From: Aplidium turbinatum | Taxonomy: Eukaryota > Chordata > Ascidiacea > Aplousobranchia > Polyclinidae | DNA: 64,000 bases | Direction: 5' to 3' | Assembly (NCBI GenBank): GCA_918807975.1 | Contig: OU964923.1 | Span: 23,417,235 to 23,481,234 of the forward strand | In this document: positions 10,800-24,700 of the stretch, one piece after another | Numbering within the stretch: position 1 is the stretch's first letter | How the letters are laid out: each line of letters begins with the position of its first letter | The notes under the pieces: model-generated | Told to the model about the DNA's origin: nothing | The model's input: only the letters and a program-made list of their open reading frames with translations | The model's database searches: none | Program-made: the position numbers and the translations under genes

Positions 10800-12616
10800 T
10801 AGAGGTGTACTGATATATCGGTGATATCGGCCATTTTTTGAGTATCGGTATCGGCAAAATTTGGCCGATACTGTGGCCGATACTAAACATGTAAAAAAAG
10901 GCGTTTACAGCGGATTTTCTGTAGAAGCAAAGATATAGATTTTTTAAAGTAGTAACTAACGTCACATTGATGTAGAAAAATAACAACCTGTTCAAATTTT
11001 TAATACCTCACACTCCCATGACTTCATGCGCACACCTTTTGGCATTGTTTGCTTACAGTGATTCTTTCACTCAAACAAAACGTTTTGTTTCAGCAGTTTT
11101 GCGTTGTTCGATTCTTAAGTTGTAAAGGAGACTCAATTTCTCCAATATTTATCATTTGTGTTTCTTTTTTACTCTCAGCAGAGGATAAAATCAGGCCAAG
11201 ACTGTGTACCGTAGCTTCCACGCTAGCCATTTAGACCTTAGACCAGAGGTGACGAACCTGCGGCCCATCAAAGAATTTTGTGCGGCCCGCAAAACCATTT
11301 GACAATCGCTGATGCATTAAAGACAAAAGACACCTCAAAGCTGTTTTATGCCATCACTGGTACACCTTTCCTTGCCCTAAACTTTAACTTTCAGGGTTTA
11401 AAGTTAGAAATAGGAAAGCTATAAATAACACTATAAATAACACTAGTTGTGAAAACACTATTCACCAACTTTACCTTGCATTTTTGGTCAATTTTTTACT
11501 GTTGTATGTTTCGATTCTGCGTAAGATAATTTCTACTGTGTGGGTTTTATTACTTTCATCTGCCGTTTGTTACTTTTCATGAATAATATCTTGAGTCGCT
11601 TCTAAAAGATTTCATAGTAGATTGCAATTAAAAAGTTGTGTGGCCCGATAACTCATGTGTAATTGACAAAGTGGCCCGCAACCACAAAAAGGTTTGTCAC
11701 CCCTGCCTTAGACCATCCAATCAACTATATGTTTCTCTGCAGCCGTTTTGTAGCAAGAATGGACATCGACAAGAATTGAAATAGCTAGTGTGGAAGCTAC
11801 ACCGTTGTGGTTAGTGAATCGCAACTGCCGGAAAGAATGCTCCTTTCTTCAAAATGAGGTTGTCATCTTAGGCGCAACAAGACCATTTTGATTAGTTTAG
11901 TGAGGATTCGTAGTCCCACTGCTTTCATTTTGAGCATACTTATTCTGCCATGACATTGTTTGAGCTTGGTGAGTTTATTACAACGAAAGGTGGAAATTAA
12001 ATCACAAACTGATGGAACTAGCTTACTAAAAACAACCAAGTTACACGTTTTTTTTAAACGTTTAGCAACATAAAAACGATGCAAAATTATACATTCTTGC
12101 TACCTGGGTAGTTTTGGCCTGGCAAAAGCTTTTCAACCAAACGACAAGCGCCCTTAGGTTGCACATTACTTGTCGAATAGTTTTTGTTCGACTGCACAAA
12201 TCACTTGGTTTACATCTTATTATCAATTATGATAGCCTATTTGGAGAGTTTGCGCAAAAACTTTATTAATTTTTAAGAAACCCCAATTATGATGTAATGT
12301 TTCTTCCCTTATACCCCAGTCCTCAATTACGATGGCCTTTCATTACTAAAACCTACTATGACACAACAATGCGGTTGAGATTGGATTCTTGAATCTTTAA
12401 TAAATTATGCCAATTGAAAGCTTTTTTTAATAGTTTTATGCAAATAAGGTAAAACTTAGCATTTGATATAATTTCGTACCAAAATTGAATACCAAAATTG
12501 CTTCTTTTTGTAACACCAAAGTATCGGCCAAAATATCGGTATCAATATCGGTATCGGCCTAAAAAAGTGATATCGGGATCGGTACCGGCCAAGATATTGG
12601 TATCGGTACATCTCTA
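10800..12616. mobile_element. hAT-type DNA transposon, non-autonomous, 1.8 kb
   Basis: The terminus TAGAGGTGTACTGATA on the left matches inverted TATCGGTACATCTCTA on the right. Both sides carry a perfect 8-bp target duplication, ATTTCAAC (10792-10799 and 12617-12624). Multiple TATCGG motifs cluster in the subterminal 70 bp of each end, as expected for transposase-binding repeats. There is no recognisable transposase. It contains a second hAT element and an inner inverted pair (GTAGCTTCCACGCTAGCC near 11212 against its complement near 11786). It lies directly upstream of HUWE1. Confidence 0.85.
11244..11705. mobile_element. hAT-type MITE nested in the 1.8-kb hAT
   Basis: The left end CAGAGGTGACGAACCTG pairs with the right end AGGTTTGTCACCCCTG. 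A perfect 8-bp duplication, CCTTAGAC, is seen at 11236-11243 and 11706-11713. Subterminal GCGGCCCGC-like motifs occur on both sides. It is 462 bp with no coding capacity, and it must be younger than its host element. Confidence 0.88.
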
Positions 12617-12742
12617 ATTTCAACATATTTTTTAATGTACCATTCAGCTTTATATCACACACAAGTAAATTATATACCTACCTTTGTAGTTGCACTGTGT
12701 AATGTTACGGAATTTTTTACTACATATCAAGATCGAAGCATC
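12617..12742 (+). promoter_or_regulatory. HUWE1 5' flank with acceptor-like site
   Basis: Only 126 bp separate the hAT element from the start codon. A T-rich run followed by CATATCAAG (AG at 12730-12731) looks like a 3' splice site 11 nt before the ATG. This suggests either an upstream non-coding exon or, if the animal uses spliced leaders as ascidians do, a trans-splice acceptor. No TATA box was convincingly placed. Confidence 0.35.
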
Positions 12743-12787
12743 ATGAAAATCGACAGAACTAAATCAAAAAAGTGCACAACGGAAGTG
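12743..12787 (+). CDS. HUWE1: HUWE1 exon 1
   Basis: Residues 1-15, [15 protein letters not shown], match the family start (MKVDRTKLKK in human). Donor GTAAGA follows in phase 0. Intron 1 (12788-13969) shows nothing recognisable. Confidence 0.88.
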
Positions 12788-15700
12788 GTAAGACAGTACA
12801 GTAGTATATATGTTGTAATCACCATTTTTACAAATTTGTCAGTTTTGTGTCTTGGATTAAAACCAATTCTTAATAGCTTACAATAAATGTTTGATGTATT
12901 AATTGAAGTTACTTGTTCATAAATGCAAAAATGTTATGTTTTACATTATGATATATGTAGTTTCTGGGTATATATGTTCTTTAAGTTAAGTTTTTAATCT
13001 TAAATTTGCAAATTATTTAAGGTTTTATTCACAAAGCAAATTTTTCATATAAAAATTACAAAATGCTTTATTATTATGCACAAACCTCTTATTAAAGTTA
13101 AAATTCTTAGTCTGAGGGCTGTTTAAGTATCATATTACACCCTCTGCAGGCTATGTGAATCCCACCATTATATTGTTATCTACTGCTCCTTTGTTTAAGC
13201 ATTGGAGTTTTCTTCAATTATAAAATTACAATCTGTGATTGCTATCAATTACAAATGTGCTATTGAATGCTCAATCTGAGATAGAGCAGTAGTCACAGGC
13301 AAAATCATAGAAGATAGAGTATATATATTATATATGTGTGCAGCGTCATATTTCTTCCTGACTTTTCTCAAAAGACCATGTTATATCCCTTATGTTCCTT
13401 CAAGTTGCTTTGGCACTGGCAAATTTTTACAATTCCAAATTTGTATTGGCGTGGTTTGTAAAAGTCTTAATTAAACTTCAAAGGTTTTTACCTTGGTTTA
13501 GAGAATCTTTATGTGATCTTGGGTTTTTTTGAGGCAGCCTTGGATTAATCTGCACAGCATGACCAGGTAATGTTGTAAAATGGTGGCTTTTACAGTATGC
13601 AACAGAGCAGGATGGGGCATTTTCTTGCTGGGGAGTCAATTCTTCCAGCAAGTGCCAAGTATTTGCATCAGCTTCTTGTGTTAGAAATTTTGAAGACATT
13701 TGATGTGGTGGTGCAAGATCCTACGTACTTGTGCAATTGTGCGTACTGCGTATAGAAGAGTGGAAGGAATGACTTTCAAGAAAAACAAAAGCTAGAAAAT
13801 AGTCATATGACATTTCAACACCATTTTTCAATGGTTTTATGAGATAGGCTACTTAATTGATGTTACGGCTGACCGATTCACATGATTTTTTTTGGTTGAT
13901 TATACTTTTTGTTTGCATGCCAATGTTGCCTACATTTATCTTTGTTTTTGGTTTTGTGTGTTTTTTTAGCCTGCTGACTGCCGTGTGTTAATTGAAAAGC
14001 TGCGAGTATGTTCTGATGATGACCTTTTGAAGATACTCCAACAAACAGTCACTTGGACAGTAGGAAAGTGTGAACTTTTTCATTGGGTGGAAGTACTTGA
14101 CAGGTAATTTTCACCATTTTACCCTGATAAACTTATATTTTTACGGTTTTCTGTAGCGTTATTGAGCTTCTTAACCAGAGGAAATGTATGCCTTAAGCTT
14201 AACTACCAAGGAGTTAGGTTTAAGAAGCATAGCAGACCAAACACATGGTCAATGCAATGAAAATACTTCGTATCATTATGCTTATTTATCTTTAGAAGGA
14301 CAATAATGGGCTGGGCATATAATAATATGCAGATTTAGAAATTTTGCAGAAGTTTAATTTGAATGTTGGGAGCATTAAAATATAAAATACTTCACACGAC
14401 TGAATTATGATTTGACACAGCGGTATCATTTATTTAAATTGGCTGATGTTAACATTTACTGAAATAATCCACTTTCTTCAAACGACATTGCACATTTTTG
14501 ATTTAGAACATACCAATGTTTTGTTTAGTACACAATTTCATTTAGCCTACTAAATTATATACCAGTACTGTAATTAAAAAATCATTCAGTTTTTTTATAG
14601 ATTTTTAAAGATCTTGACGTTATGCTTATGCTTGTTTACTATCCGTTTTAAATCTGCATGTTTTCTTAATTTTTGATTTGTTTAGTAAATACTACCGTAT
14701 AGTAAGTAATAGTGTAGTAACTTTTATAGTACCGTAGTCAACATCAGACCATCATTGGAGCATAACGTTTATATGCAATTGTGCAGTCAGGTTGGTGAAT
14801 GCTAGTTTGGAGCCCTTGCTGTGGCACCAGACAAGTTATGTGAAGACTTTTCAATAAAATAGACTTCACCTTTCTTCTATTGAGCTTGACACTGGACAGA
14901 TCGCACAAGCTGCTCATTAGACGTACGGGACCATGTGTTATGTGCGATGGTTACTAAACTACATCAGCAAGCATTTAACAAAATAAAATTTTATTTGTAA
15001 TAGCACCTAAATTGCCCGACATTACAGTGTGGGTGCCTACCTGGAATGCACTTACATGATTGTGTCTAAATGTCATAAACTGTCCATCATTGGTACAGCC
15101 ATGGTCTGGTGGCGCAGCACATTTAACATTGAAGTCAAGTATTCATATATATCAGAGAAAACAGGAATGTTTCTGGTGTTGAATCCCCTGAGGAAAAAAC
15201 CATACCATTTAATAAAAAAATTGCAGTGATGACTGATGAGACACATTACAGTATATTGCAACTTTCTGCTGTTCTACTCTACCTGTAGTCGACTCTTGAG
15301 GTTCTGCTACTATTCGGTGAGTCCGATTCGGTGAGTTCCTAACCTCTAACCCCTAACCCTTAACCCTAAAACGGCAATGATAATTAGGCTACGGTACCCA
15401 ATAATTTAAAAAAAAGAAAAAATCCCCCGTTAAGGGATCGGACTCACCGAAACGGGCCATTCCGACTCTTAAAGTACAACTATTTGTACACGTTGTGGAT
15501 TTTATTATTAGGTGCCGGTAATTTAAATTCAGCATTTTATCTTTTGCATAATGCATATTGTACCTCCTACCGATAATACTTTTCGACAGACGGAAATAGT
15601 TGATAACCTCTATTGTTGAATGTTTAGATTTGATGATATTTTGTATTCTGCGTCAAGTACTGGTGTTTCCAGATGGCTTCTTGCTGTTAACACAGATATG

Positions 15701-18700
15701 AAGTTAAAGAATTTGACAATATCTGTATTGAACTTTACATCACTGCTCATCGAGTACAGTTTTTCTCGTCATTCTTACAGTTCTGTTGAGGTATTATACT
15801 GTTATTACTCTTATGTGGCACAGGATTGTACACAAAGCAAACTGCATGCTTGATTTATATTTTTAGTTGCATCTAATAGTTCGTATAGCCACTATTATCA
15901 AAGTAACCTTTACAAATTGTTTCACTCTTTTCGGGATCGTATATATATATATTGTTTATTTTTTGTGGTGCCAATAGACTCATGTCATACAAAGCACGTG
16001 AGCTATTAAGCATTTTAAAAACTTATGCAGTAGCTGAAATTTGAGGTGGCGAGATAAAATTTATGATGGATTGAGAATACCGGTAGTGATCTTAGAATAG
16101 AATGTTCCAGAGCAAAATCACAAACGATGAGAACTTGGTCTGAGCTTAAGTGGGCTTATTTTATTTGTGTATGTAAGCTACCAAGCCTACCATATTTTAA
16201 GGAAATTATAACGCATCAGATCTCTCCTTTTCCAAAGTAACTTTTGCATTTTATTTTAAAGTTTGTTCCATTATTTTGAACTGCATTGACTGAGTAGAAT
16301 TTCGAACCTGATGGTGATGAGTTGTTTGTCTGACTAAACCGAAAGATTAAATAAATCTTGAACCGACGATTCTTGAAAGCCATGAAATTGTTGCAGCTAA
16401 TCTTATATACTTTTTGTTTTAGCCCAAATCTTTTTGATGCAGTAATGATTAAAGTATTGTTCCGTTTTTTTTTTCAGCATTTGATTTCTCTATTATCCTC
16501 TTCCAATCTCGATGTGATTCTAGCTGTTTTAAATTTACTGTACGTCTTCAGCAAGCGGTCAAATTTTCTATCTCGTTTGGCGGACAAACAGCGGCTTCCT
16601 TTGTTGAAGAGGCTCAGTTTTCTTGCCGAAGTATGAAAATTAGCTTGTGTTATATGTAGTTGTCCACATGCGGAATAGTTTTGCATGCACACTAATACTG
16701 TTTTGACTTAACATTTTTACAAGATTTTTTTTTCACGAAAGGTTTGTGTAATCTGTATTCATCCAATTGAAACTTTGAGTACATCATGAATTAATGAAGT
16801 CTTCATAAGATCATTTTTGTGTATGTCTGGAAATAATACCTATTGGCTATTTTATGTGGGTCTGCTACTATTCGGTGAGTCCGATTTGGTGAGTTCCTAA
16901 CCTCTAACCCAGTGGTTCTCGTCCTTTTTGTCTTGGTGGACCCCTTTGGTGCCTTCGAAGCGGTCGCGGACCCCTAAAAATTCTATTTAAAATTTTGGTA
17001 TATTGCGTCTCCTTATGGAATCATAATATGTTACATAAGTTTCGAAGCAACATAGCCTCCTTAGAAGAATTTGCTGAATTCGCAACGAACTTGACTATTG
17101 ATAAAATAGACTTAAGTTATGAGCTACCGTATATGTTGACACACAGGATCAAATATCAGTAATTTATATGCTGATTTAATGTTTTTCTATAAATTTTATC
17201 AAAAGTTAATAGAATACTTGCAACCATTACAAAGAATTTCTCCCTTTTTTCATTTGTAATCAATACTAATTCGTTATAAATTATAATCGCAGTCATTGCA
17301 AAACTGTTAGTGGTTATACTGTAGACTGCTGACTAACTGTGAGTGGTGATAGAAATCCGGGACGGATAGAAATGCAAACGATAGTCAGCAGTCTAAGTTA
17401 ATCATATCAACAACCTGCTGTCTCAAAAGAATTAAGTTGAACATAGCCTTATTAAAAGGTTTAAGTCATTTATATGATATTTTAGTTCTAACCAAACCAA
17501 ACCTCTGTGTCATGTCTTTTGCAATTTCAAACGACGCAGCAGTGCATTGCGACTTACAATTTGAGAATCACTGTAGGCAAGTACATAAACAAACCACAAA
17601 CAATTTTAGATTTCATAATTTATCAATCATGCTGAAAACTCGGAAACTTTCGCGGACTCCCTAAAATCGCTTCACGGACCCCCAGTTAAGAACCACTGCT
17701 CTAACCCCTAACCCTAAAACGGCAATGATAATTAGGCTACGGTACCCGATAATTAAAAAAAAAAAAATTGAAAAAATCATCGAATAGGGACCGGACTCAC
17801 CGAATCGGACTCACCGAAACGGGCCATTCCGATTTTATGTACCGTATCATTTGAAGTAGATTTATTTTGTAGATGCGTAGTTATACAGTAAGCTTGTGGC
17901 TCTAAATTGTACAATAAAAATAAATTCATTTTGTGCAATTTAATTACAGCCCAATCTTCTCAAATTTGAATACTTGTAGTAAATTTTTGCACCAACAAGA
18001 AAGCCAAAGTGGTTTGACAGTATTAAATGTATTTGTTCATTGCATGCATTACTACTTACTATTACATAGAGAGCGGTTATTTCACGGAATGGCCCGTTTC
18101 GGCGAGTCCCATTCGGCTAATCCGATTCGGCTAGTCCGATTCGGCGAGTTCCCTATTCGGCGAGTGCCCTATTCGGCGAGTTTTTGAAATTTTATTTTTA
18201 AAAGGGAATTATCGGGTACCGTAGCCTAACTGTTTTCACATCGTTTTAACGTCGCTGAACGTGCAGAAAGGAATAAAAATAAAATGTTTGAACTATTATA
18301 TTAAAATTCATCATGTCAGTTCAGTTGTTTTTATTTCTGACCATCATATCAAAAACAATACATGTCAACATAGCAAAGGTAGAAGCGACAAAACGCGAAT
18401 GCTAAAACGTGCTTGAATTCGTCATGTCCGTTCATTTGTTTTAAAGTAGAAGCGACAAAACGCGAATGCTAAAACGTGCTTGAATTCGTCATGTCCGTTC
18501 ATTTGTTTTAAAGTAGAAGCGACAAAACGCGAACGTTAAAACGTGCTTGTGACCGAAGTAAGTTATTGAGTTGAAAGAAATTTGGCACGGTCGCAACACC
18601 TTCAGAAAAATTTAAGATGTGAAGGGAAAATAAAAAAAAGAAACTGTTACAAAAAAAATCATGTTTATATCTATAAGTTAGTAGGCTACTTTTGAATAGT

Positions 18701-21700
18701 TAAAATGATTAGTTTGGATCAACAAATGCGTGGCCTACAGCTTGGATTGAAAGGAAATTATCGGATATCGTAGCCTAGTTATCCTTACCAGCAAAAATTT
18801 GTTCCAAGAACCCAGTTAGCCTAACAGTTCATTTTTACATTGTAGTAACAGAATGAAAAGGCTAACCAAATGTGTGGCCTAACGTTTCAACGTCGCTAAG
18901 CGTTGAAATTGTCTAGAAAAGAGAACTTTGATGACTAGGATACGTTGCAAGCCTTAAAGCAGCGGCCATCGCCGCTAAGTAGTGCTTGAATGACCGGAAT
19001 GACCGCCTGTGCTACCTCCTCCGTCGGCCAAGTTTGGCCGCCGGTTTCTTCTAGCCAATGATTTAATTTCGCAATAGAATGATTATGGATTAAATGTCGA
19101 AAATATGTAGTATCAAAGAGTGACGCAGAATTAGGTCAGCGCATCATAGTCACTACTGTTGTATTGAATATATCCAGCTGCGATCACCAGCGCTGTAAGT
19201 CTTGTTTGCAATTCCCGATGTTTATTTTAACGAAGTGTTAATCCGAAGTGCTAATTTACATCGGATGGCAATATTGTCGTTTTTATATCTATTCTATGTT
19301 GTCGGACATTGAATCGCCGTTAAAAAGGAGAACTAGGTTAGTTGACATCCGAGGGTAAAATACCTGTCTTCATATAGTTGAGAACGCTGTGGGTTAGTGA
19401 CTTCACACCCTCAGTGGTGACATCATAACGGAATAAATGGTCAGGTTTTATGAAAGGCGGTATGCAGTTGAAACAATTCACTGAGCTGCGAGCAGTTAAA
19501 ACAATTTAGGGTCGTTAGATGGTTCCGCAATACCGGATTACAATCCCGATAAAGCATTTAATGCGTGGTAGCCTACAACGATTCTATTGCAGGACGTCGC
19601 CCAGACTTCAACAACGCTAAGTGATCATTTTAACATTATTGCAAGTTTAATGCTATTTACTTGTGCTATCGTCATTTGTATTTTGGCTTCCAAGCACGCA
19701 GATTTGGCCGCCGAGAAGGAGCTCTCGGTAGGCCACGATGGCTGCCAGAAAAAACACGAGTTTTAAGGCCTGCGTTGAAACTGAGAAACATTCACAGAAG
19801 CCCTTCGATACGTTGCATTTTTAAGATTATGCATTTTTAAGATAATGTATTCAGACGTTGAATCAATGTACAAATGAACTGTTAGGCTAAATGGGTTCTT
19901 GAAACAAATCGAAGGGCTCCTGTAAATATTTCCCAGTTTCAACGTATCCTAGTCAGCAAAGTTCTCTTTTCTACATGATTTCAACGTTTAGCGACGTTAA
20001 AACGATGTAAAAACGGCAATTTCTGCTGGGCGGGATAGCTTGGCTACGGTACCCGATAATTTTCTTTCAATCCAAGCTGTAGGCCGCGCATTTGTTGATC
20101 CAAACTAATCATTTTAACTATTCAAAAGTACTAACTTATAGAGATTAAACATGATTTTTTTGTAACATTTTCTTTTTTTTATTTTTCCTTCATTTCTTAA
20201 ATTTTTCTGAAGGTGTTGCGACCGTGCCAAATTTCTTTCAACTCAATAACTTACTTCAGTCACAAGCACGTTTTAACGTTCGCGTTTTGTCACTTCTACC
20301 TTTTTCTACACCTTTGCTATGTTGACGTGAATTGTTTTTGATATCATGATCAAAAATAAAAACAGATAAACGGACATGACGAATTCAAGCACTTTTTAAC
20401 GTTCGCGTTTTGTCGCTTCTACCTTTGCTATGTTGACGTGTATTGTTTTTCATATGACGGTCAGAAATAAAAACAACTCAACTGAACTGACATAACGAAT
20501 TTTAATTTAATAGTTCAAACATTTTATTTTTATTCCTTTCTGCACGATTTCAACGTTTAACGATGTAAAAACGCCAATTATAATTAGGCTCCCCGTACCC
20601 GATAATTCCCTTTCAAAAATAAAATTTCAAAAACTTGCCGAATAGGGCACTCGCCGAAAAAGGCTCTCGCCGAATAGGGAACTCGCCGAATAGTAGCAGA
20701 CCCGTTATTTCATGCTATTCTTTGCCGATATTTGAATCATTGTTTAACCTGCCCATTCTTAATTGACAAAATTAGATGAAATCAATTCAGCTATCGGAAA
20801 AAATCTTGGAAAAACTAACCTTCAAAATCCATTTCTTCCATGCTGACGGTTTCCTGTGGGGATTGTTCATTCTTGTACCATTGCGCAGTGGGCGTGCTTT
20901 TGCCACAAACCAATCACTTGCTTTTGTTCTGACGTGTCTTATTTGTTTGCAGAGTTGGGGAGGAAAAGAAAATGGATTTGGTTTGGCCGAGTCTTGTCTC
21001 AACAAGCATGTATCTGTAAGTAGACGCTAGGTACAGTTTACAATAGCCTATTTTGAATATAAGAAAGTATTTTCTTTATCGTTTTTGGATTGTTTTAACT
21101 TGCTGTGCACAGCTTGAAAGCAAGGTTGTTAAAACAACCGTGTTTTTAATTTAACCAAGTCCATCCGGGTTTTATGGGCAAAACCTTTTCTTTCGAAGTT
21201 ATGGGTGAAAATGAGCTCATCAAATATATTTTTTGGAATTTTTTTTATTGGTTCATGAATAAGTTCAATATGCAAATGCATTCATGTGAAAACTTGTGCT
21301 GCTGAGTACTGAGTAGGCTAGTGAGTAGCTGGTTGCTAGGCCCATTAAATGTTGCAAGAACTTGATACAAGATTTGATGAGTTGTTGAAAATAGAACATT
21401 TGAGTGAGTTATGTTTGTTAGTTTAATTAAGCTCTACAATATATAGTTAATGCTACTGATGTTATGTTTAAGTAGGATATCTCATAAAGCGCGCATTGTG
21501 TACCTGTCTAAATAAGTGCAGTCCAGAGAGTAGATCAGTATTCAGTAGATTTCAAGTTTAATACCCATTTTTTTTTCTCAAGTGATTTACTACTTATCGT
21601 TTCATGCGAGAAAAACAAATCTGACATAAAAACGTCGCTATTAAAGTATAAGCCGATAAAATCATCTTTGTTTTCATGCTTGGTAACTTTCTTTTAAATG

Positions 21701-24700
21701 TTTATTACTTGGTGTAAATATATTTTTAATGGCACAAGAGAAAATGACCCACTGAAGATTATTATTTGCTTCCACCTGCTGCACTTGGAATATGTAACAT
21801 CTTTACATGGTATTATGCCGTAGAAGAGTATGCATAACAGCATTACTAGATCAAATTTTGTAGATTTTTTCTAAAAACTCAACTTTTTTGAGTAGCAACC
21901 TTGGTACCTACTACGACTCTGAAGTCTGAGCGTAACAGTATTGCACTTGCACATGATAGATTGTATTTTCATTCATCATGTGAGAAAAGTTTATTTGATG
22001 AAGTCAGTTTTTAGTTCTCTTGCTATTGAATCACCCATGAAACAATTCATTATCATTTTCATGAATTTTGTACTGACGCAATGACGATGAGTTGGCGTTG
22101 TGCGATGGTGGCATTACACAAAATTTTGCCGTTAGACATCTAAGGTTGATTAACATTAACAGAGGTATTTGTCTTAGTTTGCTGATACCTGGTGTGGATA
22201 GGAATCGAGAAGACAACTAGTTTTTTTATCATCTACAATCTACAGTGGTTATCAGTATTTAGGATTGGGGATTAGAAACTCCGCATAATTCTGTTGTCTT
22301 TTCTTGCTCATTAGCTTGATTGCAACGTAAATCGATCTACGTAGTCCGGTAGTCGCAGCCTTTGCTGTAATTATCCTCTACTATTGGAGCATAATTGTCC
22401 TTTTAGCTACGTGTTAATACAGTATTGTACCTACAATTAAAAGACACTGTGTTTCAATCAAACTTTGTATCCTTAAGTGTTTATCTAACAATCGTAGCAC
22501 TTTGGTTCTCGTTTGTGTTTTTTCGTTGATAAAATACTTGAATTACTGAATAATACTTTTTTTGAAAAAAAAGCAAACAAAAAACGTGATGATACTTTTT
22601 GGTTTGCAAGGGCACCCGTGCGGGTCTGCTACTATTCGGTGAGTTTCTAACCTCTAACCCTAACCCCTAACCCTAAAACGGCAATGATAATTAGGCTACG
22701 GTACCCGACAATTTAAAAAAAAATTGAAAAAATCCCCCGTTAAAGGATCGGACTCACCGAAACGGGCCATTCCGCACCCGCGCAGCTTTATCATACTCAA
22801 TTGTGATTGAATGTGTAGCATTATCATAAACGTGCTGTGTAAAAACATCAAAAATACCATGAAACGTCCTATAACGTTGTTTAAGTTTTCTCTGCTCACT
22901 GCAGTGACTCTGCTCAATTTTGAAATAATGTGTGATTGCCATGACAGGGCTTCCCCGCCAATGCAACGACGCTGCACTATGAATTCTACGCGGACCCGAA
23001 GGACATTAACGACTCCAATTCATCGCGTAGGATCGGAAACACTAATATGTTCTGCATTCACGTCGAAAATGTTCACGAGGTAAGTGGAAGTTTGTTGTAC
23101 TAGTGTATGCTCGATTTGTCACATGTTGCAAAGGTTGATGTGCGATTGTCACCTATAAGCAAAACTAAAAGAATCTTACCTCTTTAAGAACAACCGGTAT
23201 GTCATTAAACTACGCTTTATGTGACGACAGGTAAACTGTTGATTAAGTCGAATACCACTTTATGATACGTTAAAAAAGCAGCCATTGAAGGAAACTTTAA
23301 AGATTTGCCAGTTTTTGTTAGACTTTGGTTAGTGTTAACTTACTTAAAACAACCATGCTAGAATTCTTCTGCATCTCGTCGCAAGCATGACCAGTAGCAT
23401 TTCAAATTAATCTTTCTTTTTTAAAGATGTCGAATTGTCCCGCCGACATCATGGAGTCGCTGATCCACATGTACCCAGTACCACATGAGTCAAAGATGCT
23501 GCTCTACACTCATTTGAGACTGGCACACAGCTTTGCCCAACATCAAACTCGTCTTAAATGCGTTCAAGCTCGACTACATGCCATCTCTGTTTTAGGTTGG
23601 TGGCAGCAAGGAACCAGTTTAAGCTGGTTTCATCTGTATATTTTGTGCTTTTTGTGATTTTGATTTTTCGTTGTTTATGATTTTTTGACGAATTTTTAAA
23701 GTAAAACAGCTGTACTGTGTAGTCAAGAACATGAAATATCTTCCGACAGGTGTCAAAACCACAACAATGCTTGAACGACTCGGTTACATGTCTGAATAGC
23801 TAGCTGATTGAAATCGATTTTTAGATGTTTATGATTGAACTGACTCGTTTGAAAATAAATTCGTCTGTAGCCTACTCTATAGTCTTCCAATCAAGCTGTA
23901 AACTTTTTTGGTGTGATGTAGCCTACATATATTTCGATCCACTTCCAGATTAATCCGAATTGATTTTACGTGAAGTTTGTAACGAGGCAACAACTAGTAA
24001 AATTGTGTTCAAGATCTACATCTAAAAAGTTTTTGAATTTAAAAAATGATAGGGTTCAATGTGAAACGTTCATTTCCTGAAAAGTTAAATTGCTGCAGGT
24101 TTGGTCAAGGAGTAGTAAAAATACATAATTTAAAGACAGGTTTTTGAATCTTGGATAAAATAACCTTGCTTCAGATTCCGAACTATTTGATGCCATTGCT
24201 CCTAATCGTGAAAAGGCATTACTTTTTAAGGGTTGTAGAGTTATTTTAATACAACCAATGGTAGCCTATATTACGTCCAAATGACTTACGACAAACTTTA
24301 TCGTGTATTTTTGCAGTTACTGTTTGAAAGTTCCGTTTTTAAAGGGTTTTTAATTTATCCGAGTTCAAATATAACGAAGCTGAACCCAATTGTAGCAACA
24401 ATATAATCAAAAATTCTAAAACTTTTCGGCCTTACTAAAAGATCAAAATAAGGAGTTAATAAAATCTGCATAGAAGGTAAAGTTGACGAAAAGAGAAAAA
24501 TAGGCAGACCACCAAGGCGATGATATGACAACATCCAGACATGGACCGGACTCAATTTGACGACACTGGGCGAGCTAGCCAAAAACCGTGACTCATAGAA
24601 ACAGTAACCTCATGTTGATGCGCAATCTACCGCAAGCAGAGATGGTGATTGCATATAACCATTAGCAGCAGCATTCAAGCAATGAGCCGGAGCTATCCTT

